From NCBI RefSeq assembly GCF_000512585.2, contig NC_089248.1:248001-312000 (forward strand): DNA of 64,000 nucleotides, in the 5' to 3' direction. The notes under the pieces were generated by a model. That model was given only the letters and a program-made list of their open reading frames with translations, did no database searches and was not told the DNA's origin. This DNA is from Kwoniella bestiolae CBS 10118. Lineage: Eukaryota > Basidiomycota > Tremellomycetes > Tremellales > Cryptococcaceae. Of this stretch, positions 8,810-20,996 are shown piece by piece. The translations under genes and the position numbers were made by a program. The first letter of the stretch is position 1. Every line of letters starts with the position of its first letter.

Positions 8810-11128
8810 ATGGAAGGATTCGGTCTGCCCATGAGCTTCGGCAAGAAAGCCAAAGCTGCTCCTTCCTCATTCAAGGCCAAAGTGGATCATACCAAACGAG
8901 CTGATCCGGTGAGTCCACTTCATTTCTGGACCAAGTGATATATGGTAAGCTGAGTGGAGATCTCAATCTGCTTGTTATACAGGTACCAGGGCCCACAGCT
9001 CCACCAAAGAGTGAAATATCGGAGGCTGGACCGTCCAGGCCCTCTGTTCCTGCTCCTACAAGTCAGCCGGCGAAAGATGCGGAAGAGGACGACGAGGAGA
9101 TTGGACCATTACCACCTTCCACCTCTGGATCAAAGAGGAAGGCAGAAGGGGAGGCTGAGGTTGACGAAGAGGAAAGTGACGAAGATGAGTATGATGATGA
9201 AGAGGAAGTGGATAGGACTCCGGTGTCTCACGAAATCATACTGAAGGACCACACCAAGGTGAGTTGTATCCCCCTTTTCCAGTTGGAGATCTTTTCTTCT
9301 AGATTTTGGACTGATCTGGGCGTATCTAGGTGTTATCGGCTCTAGCTATAGATTCATCAGGCGCAAGAATAGCGACGGGTTCACACGATTATGATACCAA
9401 GCTATGGGATTTTGGAGGTATGGATTCGAGGTTGAAGCCTTTCAAGAGCTTTGAAGCGAATGGGAATTACTATGTGAGCTGAGCTAAGCTATCCTATCAC
9501 CTATTCGGACAATAGCTTACCCGAGTACGTTTACTGTAGGTGCATGACCTATCTTATTCGCCTGATGGCAAGAACCTACTGGTGGTATCGGGTACGCTGC
9601 AGCCCAAGGTATTCAACAGGGATGGTGAAGAGGGGTGAGTGCATCGTATGATAACGGATGTACGTATCGGCTAATGCCAATGTAGAGTCGAATACAATAA
9701 GGGAGATGTGTATCTGAGGGATATGAAGAATACCAAGTGAGCTGATATTAGATCTGCAAATTGCAACTGCAGCTGACATATACACAGTGGTCATACAGCA
9801 GAGATCAACGGAGGAGCATGGCATCCAACCGACAACTCGCAGTTCCTCACATGCTCGAATGACTCGACATTACGGTGAGCTTGATCCTCGTCCGCTTTCT
9901 CGCACAGTACAAGCTCACACCATCTTGTAGTATATGGGATGTAGAGAACAAAAGGAAACAGAAGCAGGTGATAGTTGTCCGATCGAAAGAGAGAGGAGCA
10001 AGGACGAAAGTCACTGCGTGCGCTTGGAGTCCGGATGGCAAGATGATTGCTGGAGGTGAGTCTAGCTCTGCCTGTATCGCCATTTCCATAAACGAGCAGG
10101 AGCTGATCTTTCATGATGCGCTTGCAGCTTGTTTTGACGGTGCATTGCATATATGGAACACGTCTTCGAACTTCGCCAGACCGAACTACAGTAACGAGAC
10201 CGCTCATGCTAAGAATACAGAAACTACCGGTGTGGTGTTTTCTCGGGATGGACAAAGGGTAGCTACTAGAGGTGGAGACGATACTGTGAAATGTGAGTTA
10301 GGTCTCTTCTCGTCAGCATTGCAGGCGAAGACTGATAGCGTGAGTTTGTAGTATGGGATATACGGTCCATCAGAAAACCAATAGCAGTAGCTACGGGCCT
10401 AGATAACCTCTATCCCGAAACGAACATCGTCTTTTCACCTGATGAAAAATCAATATTGACTGGTATAGCAGCACCGAAGGGTCAGAAAGGAGGGTTGGTG
10501 TTCTTGAATTCTCAAGACCTGAAGGAGGAAAGGAGGATAGCAATTGGAGAAGGAAGTGTAGTGAGAGTAGCCTGGCATTCAAGGATTAACCAGGCAAGTC
10601 ACCTCTACCAAATATCCTTCTCGCTAGGTCTGACCTCACTGATGTTTTGTCGGTTTCTAACAGATATTCGCATCCCTCTCCACAGGAGCACTACACGTCC
10701 TCTACTCCCCCCACTCCTCCATCCGCGGTGCGCTCCTCCCCTTGGCCAAACTTCCCAAGACCGCTCCACGAGATCCATCGTTCTCCACTGTCGATCTCAA
10801 ACCTGTCATCTACACTCCAGATGCCCTACCGATGTTCAAAGATCAGGGACATCGGGAATCCCTACATCAGCGTGAGAAGAAGGCCAAGAAGATGAAACCT
10901 ATGGAACCTGTTCGAGGGGCTGGGAGGGGAGGTAGACTGGGTGCGAGTGAGACGCAGGGTTTCGTACAGACTTTGTTCCCTACTGAGATGGCTTTTGAAG
11001 ATGTGAGTGGTCTCTTTCTGTATATGTTATTTGATTGTGTGTCAGCTGACTTGGCGCTTCATGTGATATAGCCTCGGGAAGCTTTGCTCAAGTATGCGGA
11101 CAAGACGGATAAGAAGGATGAAGAGTAG
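8810..11128 (+). CDS. WD40-repeat protein, WDR70 (gastrulation-defective) homologue
   Basis: Eleven exons: 8810-8908, 8983-9258, 9330-9473, 9540-9634, 9686-9736, 9788-9874, 9931-10055, 10128-10292, 10352-10593, 10664-11002 and 11072-11128 (559 aa). The N-terminus is basic then very acidic (DEEESDEDEYDDEEEVD). WD40 blades follow: ARIATGSHDYDTKLWD, YVHDLSYSPDGK, GGAWHPTD with STLRIWD, TACAWSPDGKMIAG with GALHIWN, and GDDTVKLWD. The tail has the WDR70 signature HQREKKAKKMKPMEPV with GRGGR and TQGFVQTLFP. In animals and fission yeast WDR70 acts in the nucleus with the DDB1-CUL4 ligase in double-strand break repair; that role is family knowledge. The intron at 10594 starts with GC, not GT. Confidence 0.92.
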
Positions 11129-11286
11129 AAGTAACACAGTTATGGGTAGAAACGCAACTGCGTTGCTACTTTCTGCTATCATGAGACGGGAACAATGTAC
11201 TTGGTGATCAATCAAGCATAAACAGACCAAGGACTATACACAAATGCGAATGCATGGAATCCAATCTAACTATACGAATCCAAAAC

Positions 11287-14200
11287 CTATTGAGCCGTAA
11301 CTCTTCTACCCATCGTAGACCCCAGTCCAGCATTAAATCCACCTCTACCTCTCCCACCTCTACCCCTATACGATCCCCTCCCACCGTTATTTCCCCTTCG
11401 TTCATTCTTGTTCCCTCCCTCCTGGTTGGTCGTGGTCTGACCAGATCTCTGATCATTGTTATTCTGCTGATTAGAACCCAATTTCAGATCCAGGGTCTTC
11501 TCATTCTGCTCCAATAACGATGAAGTCCTCTCGGCGAGCTGTTGGGCCAATCGTTGAACTTCCGTTTGGTCGACTCGGTGGAAGATCACGACTTTATCGA
11601 TTTGGTCGAGGGAGGCCGGGAGCTCGTCGGTGTAGATCATTCGGGAGATTATGGATGTGACGCTCTGTTGAGGGAGAGAGAAGGTGGTGGATAAGTGGGA
11701 GAGGGAGAGGGAAGCGTAGTATGATGAATAGGTGAAGAGGTAGGTTCGGAGTCCTTCTTCTTGGATTTTCCTACGGGGCGCAATCAGGTATCAGCATACC
11801 ATCCCGTATAACTTTGACAGACGAATACAGGTCGATTTGTGTTGTTATGGTATGTAAAAAGGAGGAAAGTATACTCACTTGGCCAAGATATCCTTCACCT
11901 GCTCGACGTTCTCCAACAACGACCAAATCTTGATTGACAAGATAAGATCCCTCGCCTTCTCCCATTCTCCAGCTTGCAACGCCTTCGAGGCCTTGATGAT
12001 GTGATCTCGTGTGTTCTCGGGGGGACCCATGAACGCCTGCCTATCCGCCAAATCCAACAACCTCTTGAATACCTTGGAAGTGACTCTTCGTCTTTGCTCT
12101 TCGGTATCTACAGAAGCCAAGAGGGGGACTTCAATCAACATGCACGAAGTCAGGTATGCAGCTTCGAGAAGCTCCACGTTGAGGTGCATATGGAATGGGA
12201 GTAATCTTCGTTTTTCGATCAATTCCTGTTCAGGCGAAAGTTGCTGCTGATACCTTTGTACCGACTGGGCGAGCAACTCCTTTTGTCGTTGAGTAGCGAA
12301 CATGTCTCCAAGGATGGTTTGGCATTCAACAATGTAGCCGAGCTTGAAAGCCGCAAGACCTAATTGCATGATAGCTCGGTTGTAGAGGATTTGAGTGGTG
12401 ACGTCGGCATGTTGGATGGTATCTTGCAGGTGAGACATGAGTAAGAGATCTCGAGCTTGGTGATATCGTCCGTGGGAAGCGTGGTTGAAGATGTGGAAGA
12501 GGATTGCTCGAGCACGTAACACAGGAGCATCGGAACCGTAGATGAAGACACACAAGTCGTGGATGAGAGTCTCGGCATCTCGCTTAGTTTCGGTTGGGAC
12601 GACAGACGACTTGATGCCGGATGGGATCTTGGATTCAAAGTGCTCGATGATGATATCGGGCTGTTGAGAAAATCAGCGGGACTCATGGATATTATGTCAG
12701 AGATGGGAGCTCACCTTGGCGTAAACATGTTCCAATCGTCGGACGACGGCTCGGGCGGTGGAGTCGGTGGTAGCGTCTCGCTCGAAGAGAGATTGAGCTT
12801 TAGCGATAAGCGTGTAGAGGGGAGCCTCTTGTCTTAATCGCTCAATGTAGTCGGATCCTTTCTCATGAGCATCGGTATGTTGGAGGGTTTTAGTGAACTA
12901 AACGATAAAGAAAGTCAGCATCGACAGGTATTGGAATACAACGGATGTGTGAAACCCACCTCATTGTCCAAGCTCTCCAAGAGACTGATCATACTACCAG
13001 CGACCGCAACTCTCTCCTTCTTTCCATTGACCACTTGAGGTTCTCTCTCTACCAAATCGTCATACTCTCCTACGGTCTCTTGAACGACGTAATCAGGATT
13101 ATCCAAAAGCAAAGTGACGAGTTGGTCGAGCTCGTTCAAGCCCAAAACCCAAGATTCGTGTGGGATATGAGCGAGGTTTTGGGAGTAGTCTAATCGAGCA
13201 GGAACAAGAGCAAGGAGGACTCGGATCTTTTGGTAGGTAGTTTCGGAAACTTCGAGGAGTTTGGAGAGAATCTTGATAGTTTCAGTTCGGTCGGTGTTCT
13301 GTACGAGTACGATCAATCAGAATGAGCATTTGAGCGATAGATGGGAAAAAAAGGGGTGGACATACCTTTCTTCCACGATTTTCGAAGATCTCTCTAAGAG
13401 TCTTGAATACACCCTCAGGAGTCAAGTTGAGGGCTTTACCACCTTTACCAATCGTCATGAAATCTTCACTCTGCTCTTGATCTCCACCGTCAGCAAGTTG
13501 CACCTTCTTAGCTACCTTCTTGGGCGCAGGAGCAGCATTGGCGGCTTCGTATGCGGCAGTGTAAGCTGAGGGATCTTCGATGTAGGTCTTGAGAACAGCT
13601 TCGAACTCCTTTTGCTTCTTCTTCAAGGTTTGTTTGAGACCGTTCAACGCCTTGGCCTTTCCAGGGGCCATCTTCTTCTTGGCTGATTTCTCAGAAGAGA
13701 TGGTATCGTTGACATCCTTCTCTAAGGATACTAAGATTTCCAAGAATGATGGTGGAATGTGACCTGCCGCAGAGACTGTAGTAGCCACTACGGTGACTTG
13801 ATGTCGTTGGATGAACCTGAACACCTTGTCTAATTCTGTAGAAGCCAATACCCAGTCGTTGTTTCGGGTGGCGTTGTTGATGTTGTGAATGGCTGCTTCC
13901 ATTTCGGCGAATCTGGGGGGATAGACTGTCAGGCATGATCCGGAGACAACTAGGGAAGGAAAGGATAAGATGGGACACAATACTCACCGCTTATCCTTAG
14001 CACTCAACACAACAGTCTTATCCTCCTCCTCTTCCTCCTCATCAGTCGAGTCAGCACCCATCAAGAACTTGTTTCCTCGGGCCTGTAATTGACGATCCAC
14101 ATCAGCATTTCCCTTTCAGATGCTCTCCAGCTGATACCGAAAGGATGGAGACTCGTCGCCACCAAGTTAAACTCACAGCTCTCTCATCATCACTATCACT

Positions 14201-14422
14201 CAACTCTTCCTCATCCTCATCACTTTCCTCCTCACTCTCCTCATCACTATCCTCCGCATCACTTCTCAAAAACATCGAGGCCTTGTTTTTTGTCTTTTTG
14301 GCCTCTGCCAATTTCCTATCTTGGGCTATCCCCTCATCTCCTGACAAGATGGATTCCTCAGAGTCTGAGCCTGAGGAAGAAGAGGAGTCGGAACTTCCTT
14401 CGAGTTTGGCGAAGAAGGACAT
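11287..14422 (-). CDS. NIP1: Translation initiation factor eIF3 subunit c
   Basis: Seven exons in coding order: 14422-14177, 14082-13988, 13912-13366, 13298-12960, 12897-12715, 12660-11879 and 11770-11287 (891 aa, normal for the family). It starts MSFFAKLEGSSDSSSSSGSDSEES, the usual acidic serine-rich start of eIF3c that binds eIF1/eIF5. The middle carries FAEMEAAIHNINNATRNNDW and VFKTLREIFENRGRK; the C-terminal half contains the PCI region (LGLAAFKLGYI, DELPASLDQIDKVVIFHRV) followed by an RGG-rich tail (GGRGSYRGRGGRGRGG). It scaffolds the eIF3 complex on the 40S subunit. The 3' end converges on the WDR70-like gene with only 158 bp between the stop codons. Confidence 0.95.
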
Positions 14423-14849
14423 TTTGGTGGTGGGCAGCGGGCTTGTTGTTGTAGATGGAGAGTGAGCCCGTCGAGTTGGTGTTGTCTAGGTGTACTACGT
14501 AGAGATGACCAGAGACTTTTTAAGGTATAGCACCAGAGGTGTATGGATGAACAATGGACAATAGATCTTTCATCTCTCATCTTTTCCTCGAAAGTGAAAT
14601 AATCTACAATCGTAAAGACACGAGGCAGCAGCAGCAACCACACCACCAGAATTTATATTCCCGAAAACACCGAATGAACAACAAAGGGATAAATCACAAT
14701 GTGGCACTCGTCTCTTTTGCCTGGGTTTCACCAAGGAATATATACAAGAGACGACCGTCCTGCTTCAACCTATTTGCAATATGTCACACAGAAACCTTTG
14801 TGCATCTTCCAACGAGGTAACTATTTGACAATCAAGAGCGACTCGTGCA
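14423..14849. other. Intergenic upstream of eIF3c
   Basis: eIF3c promoter and 5' UTR on the minus strand plus the 3' flank of the small gene at 14850. No additional gene seen. Confidence 0.5.
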
Positions 14850-15173
14850 TCATTTCACCCTAACATCCAAAACAATTCCCCCAGACCTACACTCCCCAAC
14901 CAAACCCCTACCAACCTCCAAAGCTATCCTCCCTATCTCCTCTTCAACAGGTACCTCATACTGCGTCACCCCACTAATCTGAATGATCACTTTGATATCA
15001 TGTTTATTGATCATATCTAATGTTGCAGTATGGATCCCACATTGCATCATGTCTTTAACAGTGGGGTTGAGCAACGTGGCAAAGGATTTTCGAGTGCGTT
15101 CGATAGCTATGCTGATGTATGTTTGACCGATTGTGGGGATGATGGGTGAAAGTGACATCTTTAAGTGGTTCAT
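14850..15173 (-). CDS. Hypothetical small protein (107 aa)
   Basis: Single open frame that I do not recognise. Two nearby starts are possible (MNHLKMSLSPIIP); the second Met, five codons in, is equally plausible. The sequence looks like a folded alpha/beta protein rather than noise: IGQTYISIAIERTRKSF, then DMMQCGIHTATLDMINKHDI, then KVIIQISGVTQYEVPVEEEI, IALEVGRGLVGE and a closing IVLDVRVK strand. It lies between two well-supported minus-strand genes, with the stop of COQ8 361 bp upstream, so its own promoter would be short. No introns, signal peptide or membrane helix. Function unknown; lineage-restricted or fast-evolving. Confidence 0.5.
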   Translation of the reverse strand: MNHLKMSLSPIIPTIGQTYISIAIERTRKSFATLLNPTVKDMMQCGIHTATLDMINKHDIKVIIQISGVTQYEVPVEEEIGRIALEVGRGLVGECRSGGIVLDVRVK

Positions 15174-15533
15174 ACTGATGATTAAGATCTACTGGAGCAT
15201 CGATTGTTCAAAAGAGGTAGATTGTTCATCTGTTCACCACTTACTTTGCTTATACATGAATAAGTATATGAGTTGAAAGGGATTTGTCGGATCCAACGCC
15301 AACGAGTTCTGCTCAACCCTTCTTAATTTTCGCATTAGAAGATATACGTGTATTGTCTTGGTTTTGGAGTGTGCGTCATCAGAACGACAATCTAACAGAG
15401 TATGAATCTTGTTTGTTATATCTGCACGTCCCAGATGAATACTTCTATTCCGTCATCCCCCTGTCTACATCTACAATCAACAATGTGAAATTCACTCCGT
15501 ATAAACAATCTATATCTATATCATCCACACAAC
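15174..15533. other. Intergenic between COQ8 and the small hypothetical gene
   Basis: Holds the COQ8 3' flank and presumably the upstream region of the 14850-15173 gene. An open plus-strand frame from about 15284 has no ATG at its start and shows no splice or family evidence. Confidence 0.5.
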
Positions 15534-18487
15534 CTACCCCTCCCTATACCCACCAACCTCCTCCTCCCACAACCTCTGGCAATCCACATTAGCTCCCAAT
15601 TTCGCACACATCAGAAACGCCCCGCTCAATTTCCTATTCAACGAGTACGTCTCCTGCGGAGGAGGGGTCAATCGATGTTTCAGCATGATGGGGATTAGGG
15701 CTCGGACGGAGTCGGTTATGGTTTGTTCGGCGAATTGGTATTTCCCCTTGTGGGAGAATGGACCTGGAGTAGTGGGTCAGCTTTGGTCTGTGTGCTCAAT
15801 AAGATTGTCGTATCTGGACGGAGAAGGGAATGATATGGTCTGATACTCACTCGCTACTAGGGCCATAGAATCTAAATGAGCCTCGACCATGACCTACACC
15901 GTAACAATCAGCTATCACCTCATTCCATGTACATCACCATCCGGGACCCCCAAGGAATACCCATTGTGCGTCAGAGAAGATCACCCACATCATTCTCCTC
16001 GCCCGTCAAATACCCCAAATTCAGACTCTCCTCCTTCATCCTCACTCTATCGCCCTCCAACGCAGATTTCAATAACCTATACCAACCATCCATGAATTCC
16101 TTGGTATATTCTCTTGAAGCTCCAAAATCGATAAGTTGGATCCCCTCTTTACCATTGTTGCTTGTATATAGGAAATTGGCCCAATTGGGGTCAGTCTGCA
16201 TGAACCGGAATTGGAATAGTTCCATTAGACATAATCTGAGGATGTTGGTTCCGATCTAAGCGCATCCACTCAAATCAGCTCAACTCATTTTCTACTACAC
16301 TTAACTTGAGGATCATGAGAGAGTCATGACAGGTTAGAGTTAGAAGGAGAGACATATGACCCACCCTGTCCCTCGCTTCCTGACTCAATCCCCTAACTTT
16401 ACTAAGCGGTTTCCCATCCATCCAACTAGTAGTCAACACTCTCCCGGTCGTCCCCTCCTCCACGACCGTGGGTACAGAGAAATACCCATCATCCTCTAAT
16501 AAGTCCGCGAATTTTCGTCCAGCAGCAGCTTCCTTAACGTAATCGCACTCATCTTGCAATTCCCTTCTCATAACTGCAATGGTATTTTGCAAATACAGTC
16601 CCTTAGGTAACAATGCAGAGGATCTGAGTAGTAAAGACAGATTGTTTAAATCCGATTCGATCGATGATGCTACGCCTGGGAATTGGATTTTGACAGCTAC
16701 GTCTTCACCTGTCGAGGCGAGGGTCGCTCGGTGGACTTGTCCGATGGAGGCGGAGGCTATGGGTGTGCGGTCGAAGGTGGTGAAGAGGGATTGCCAGTCT
16801 GGGCCGAATTCTTCTCGCATGACTCTCTGCGAGAGGCCATGAAACACAAGTCAGTCAAGTGAACTTTAGTGTGAGGTCCAAGTATCCAGGAGGTGTCCAT
16901 CCGGAGACTATGAGACCATATTGGATGGGTAGGGAATGTCTTCGGTACGAAAAGAAGAGGAAGATCACCAACCTCCATCTGCCAATCAGGCATATAATTC
17001 GCATGAGCCTGAACCTGATGCAAGACCTGTTCAATCTCAGGAGGAAGCATGTGATTATCTATGTACAGATCATTCTGTGATAAGTGATCTTCCCTCTTGG
17101 ATGGACCAGTAGCTTCGGAGAGAAGGCGCAGACATACCCTGTATACTCATGAATTGACCCAATTTCAAGGCCGCACCCCTCATCCTACCCAACGTAGCAA
17201 CCAACCTCCTGATATTCGCATCACTCATGAACACACTTCCACCACTCTTGTTGCCTCCTGCTGTACGTCGGATGGACTCTGACGCTGCTCCGATGGAAAG
17301 TGATGCGGCGAGGGCTACAAACATCATAGGAGCTTAGCGATGTACTCGTCAGGTCATAGTATAGTTAAAAGAGATACTCACATCCATAATGGAAAAGTCT
17401 GCCTAACCTCGAGGAAGGCACTTTGGACGCTCGAAGGACGACGGGTGTCTATTGGAAACCATGTAAGCGATGTCACAAGAGTACAGCACTAGATGGAACT
17501 CACATCTGCTTCATCGTCCAGCTGTGCTTTCAGCGAAGTAGGATCGGCTCCCAGATCGTCTATACCATCTACTGATTCTATAGGTCTGATTACACTAGCT
17601 TCCTCTGATATCGATGTGCCGTGGTCCGGTTGTGTCGGCTGAGTGATGGTCGGAGCAGCGCTGACAACACCAGCAGAGCTTTCTGCGACCTGCTGTACCG
17701 GTGGGCTCTGAGGTGAATCCGATTGACTGACACAGTACAATCCCTCCGTTGTAGCTGTGGGTATAGAGTAAGCCGATGCATTTGCTAGCTCATTCAATGG
17801 CGAGGCCGTCGTAGTATCCTGCGTAATCGACCGATCTATCTTTTCCTCCTTCGTACTTGACGTGGGCGTATCGGTCTTTATCCTCCTCTTCCTAGATTGC
17901 TCAGCCTCAATATGTCTATCAGGGTGTGTATCAGGCGCAGCAGGAGGGTTCTGATGCGGAGAAGCTTTGATCAGGTCGTTTAGCGAGGGTCCAATGGAAT
18001 TTGGCGGAGATGTTCTGGACGTCGAGGTACTTCCATCTGTCTTTGAACGAGTTTTGGTAGTAGATGTTGATGGTGGGGATAAGGTGGAGTCGGATTGAGC
18101 AGGAGGTAGACCTTTTTTCCTGCGCTGTTCCGCCTCGATATGTCTATCTGGATGTGTATCTGGAGCTGGCGGTGGGGGTGAATGAGGTGCTTGTGAGATT
18201 AACCTGTCTAATGCTGATAATTTCTTGGTCGGACCTGATGGAGTAGACGTAGGTGCTGCCGAAGAAGAGGAAGAGGGTGATTTCGATTCATGTTGTTCCA
18301 ATATATCCGATAGGGTCTGTAGCTTGGTCAAATCCCCGTGTAGATGGTGGACATCTTGATCGAGCTCGACTTGCTTGCCTTTGCCTTTGGCTTGACTGTT
18401 AATGGATGCCGCGGCAGATAGAGCGGCTACTTCTTCTAGTTGGATGGCGGCTGAACGAGCTACCACTCGGATGACGGCGGATAGCAT
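15534..18487 (-). CDS. COQ8: COQ8/ADCK3 atypical kinase of ubiquinone biosynthesis, with long repeat-bearing N-terminal extension
   Basis: Exons in coding order: 18487-17504, 17448-17382, 17314-17138, 17058-16973, 16826-16365, 16255-15989, 15893-15851 and 15763-15534 (about 771 aa). The family core is complete: VPSSRLGRLFHYGSLAAS, GAALKLGQFMSIQDN (KxGQ), the Ala-rich loop ASASIGQVHRA, VAVKIQFPG, DECDYVKEA, the catalytic-loop equivalent QTDPNWANFLY, and LIDFGASREY (DFG). It acts at the mitochondrial inner membrane in the CoQ synthesis complex. The start at 18487 gives MLSAVIRVVARSAAIQ, a basic presequence-like end; the frame is open further upstream but without ATG. About 330 residues precede the core and include two copies of APDTHPDRHIEAEQ. 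The fourth intron has a weak GTTGGT donor. Divergent from HEM13. Confidence 0.93.
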
Positions 18488-18943
18488 CGCGGTGAGCTCA
18501 TCTGCCAGTCCCAAGGTCTGGAGAGTAATTCGAGTAGGTCGGAGTGAGGGTGTATCAACGATGGCTATATACACACTGCTAGATGACCAAATTCAGATCT
18601 TCGAGTGATAATCGATATTTCTGTTGATCGGAACTTCAAGACTGAAGATAGGTACGACACGTGGCTCACAGTGGGACTCCACACAGTCGGAGTGTGCCGG
18701 ACATGAAGAGGATAGGAAATCAACGGAATATCTTGCATCTTCAATGTGATCTCTGATCTACACCCAACGAATAATTATTCAAAACAAACCCATACACCTG
18801 GTCACTATCAAAAGAAACATATCAACTCCGGTATCTCCCTTGAGAAGCGAGTTATATAAGCAGCCCATCAAACCTTCTTAGACGCTTCTCATTCCTCTCT
18901 TCCTTCATTCCCCCTCGTCCACCCATCGCAAAAACCAAAAACA
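18488..18943. promoter_or_regulatory. Divergent COQ8/HEM13 promoter region with TATA box for HEM13
   Basis: 456 bp between two divergent starts. A TATA-like TATATAAG at about 18852-18859 lies 85-90 bp before the HEM13 ATG at 18944, whose context CAAAAACAATGTC is favourable. No clear element for COQ8. Confidence 0.5.
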
Positions 18944-20611
18944 ATGTCAATCCGTATAACAGCCCTTCGAGCTACTCGGCCCACCACCTCCCGAGCTAAG
19001 ATCTCACTTGCTCAGACGAGCAGACGAGCATATGCTTCTGCACCTGCTCCTGCGCCCCGCTCTTATGGTGGGCTAGTCGGTTCAGCAGCTACTGGTTTTG
19101 CTATTGCTCTTGGATATACCATCTATCACGGGTACAACGAGTCGAAGCAGGTGAGCTCGACGGTAGTTCGCTTTATATGTCATCGCTAATTGATCAATGT
19201 CATAGGTCAATTGCGATGCTGCTCCTCTTGTCGATACAGTAGATACGTATGGGTACCCTTGGTTACCTGTTGATGCTATTGAGAAGGATGATCCGAAAGT
19301 GGGTAACTTCTAGCTTTGCCATACCCTTACAACGCCCTCACGCGCAGACCTGTGAAGATTACGCGTCTCTCTCGAGCATCTCAATCATTCCGCTTGAAGT
19401 GAAGCTGATACTCTGCTCCCAGAACCCAATGCGTATCCGAATGGCCAACTGGGTCAAATCCCTCCAAGACCACATCGTAAACACCATGGAGTCCATCGAA
19501 TCCAACTCCTCTCCCAATTCTTTCTCCCCTTCTCCCGACGCACCCAAATTCCTCCGAGATACCTGGCTCCGAAAAGAAGGAGGCGAAGGCTCATCCTGCG
19601 TCCTAGCCGGAGGTCGAGTATTCGAAAAAGCCGGAATCAACGTATCGGTGGTTCATGGCTCTTTACCCCCCAGAGCACAAAAAGCAATGTTACCCGACCA
19701 CCCATCCCTTCCCGAACCAGTCGAGACAGTCCCATTCTTCGCTACTGGACTATCTATCGTCATTCATCCTAGGAACCCACACGTTCCAACTGTTCATCTC
19801 AATTACCGATACTTCGAGATTGAGGATCCCAAGAACCCCAACGAACCAAAGGCATGGTGGTTCGGTGGAGGGTCTGATCTCACCCCGTCATATCTAGACG
19901 AAGAGGACTGTGCGCACTTCCACAGAGAGCTGAAGAAAGCATGTGATAAGCACGATGAAAGGTATTGGCCGGATTTCAAGAAAGCATGCGATAAGTACTT
20001 TTTCATTACTCATCGGGGGGAATCTAGAGGAATCGGAGGGATATTCTTCGACGATCTCACGACTTCAAGTCCGATCAATCAACCGCCCGTATCGACCATG
20101 AAACATAAGAGCAAAGAGGATCTCTTCGAATTTGTCAAGGATGCCTCGTCGGCGTTTTTACCTGCGTATGTACCGATAGTGTACAAGCACAAGGATAGGA
20201 AGTGGACAGAGGAGGAGAGGAGGTGGCAGCAGCTTAGAAGGGGTAGATACGTTGAGTTTAATCTGGTTTATGATAGAGGGACGAAGTTTGGGTTACATAC
20301 GCCCGGAGCGAGGGTGGAGAGTATATTGATGAGGTGGGTTCACGATTGATCATCACCTTTCCTTGTTCCCATCTTCGCCATCATCCTTTCTTGTCGTCCC
20401 TGTACCCACTTCTGCTACGATGATACAGTCGACTCTTTGCTCCTACCTCCATTTGGCTGAACATCTTAGTCTCCTGCTAACCCTGGCCCTCCCCCACAGT
20501 CTCCCAGAAACAGCCCGATGGGAATACATGACCCCCGTCGGATCAGATGGGACCAACACCCCCGAAGAGGAATTGCAGAAAGTGTTGAAGAACCCTAGAG
20601 AGTGGGTATAA
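18944..20611 (+). CDS. HEM13: Coproporphyrinogen III oxidase, oxygen-dependent
   Basis: Four exons: 18944-19150, 19206-19298, 19423-20333 and 20500-20611 (440 aa). It converts coproporphyrinogen III to protoporphyrinogen IX in heme synthesis. Conserved blocks include GGGSCVLAGG-type EGSSCVLAGGRVFEKAG, HPRNPHVPTVHLNYRYFE, WWFGGGSDLTPSYLDEEDC, ITHRGESRGIGGIFFDDL, GRYVEFNLVYDRGTKFGL and ESILMSLPETARWEYM. The N-terminus is a basic presequence (MSIRITALRATRPTTSRAK to SRRAYAS) followed by one hydrophobic helix (GFAIALGYTIYHGY), so the protein is probably mitochondrial, unlike the cytosolic enzyme of S. cerevisiae. The location is inferred. Confidence 0.97.
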
Positions 20612-20996
20612 ACGCTGCAACTTAGTTGAAAAAGAGCGAGGATTCCGGGGATGAGTTGTACATACAGTGTAGATAGATTGATTAATAAGCATAGAACAGA
20701 TTTCAAGGAAACTTTGGGTTAATTAGACGATTGATCAGAATACATCAAGCATTCATCATATGCATTCATTACATCTCAACAGCTAGCTCCGCATGCCTCA
20801 AATTTGTGTGCATTGGAGAAGAGAGATATGGAAACACAGACGTGGAGTAAATCCCTCTAGCATATCATACAACAAATATATCAGTCCAAGAAATCTATCC
20901 TCACAAACCATAAATAATCTACCATCTACACGAACACCAGAACCCGACTGAAAGTAAGAAGAGACATCTAACCCCAAATTCAAATTGTCCACACAT
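20612..20996. other. Intergenic between convergent HEM13 and SMC4
   Basis: 3' flanks of two convergent genes. Nothing else seen. Confidence 0.6.

Noticed and set aside
14089..14465. Plus-strand frames rich in Ser/Pro/His opposite the start of eIF3c
   Set aside because: Reverse of the acidic N-terminus of eIF3c; no independent start, splice or family evidence.
15284..15592. Plus-strand frame of about 100 codons downstream of COQ8
   Set aside because: It begins without ATG, overlaps the COQ8 3' end in antisense, and has a Ser/Pro/Tyr composition typical of non-coding sequence.
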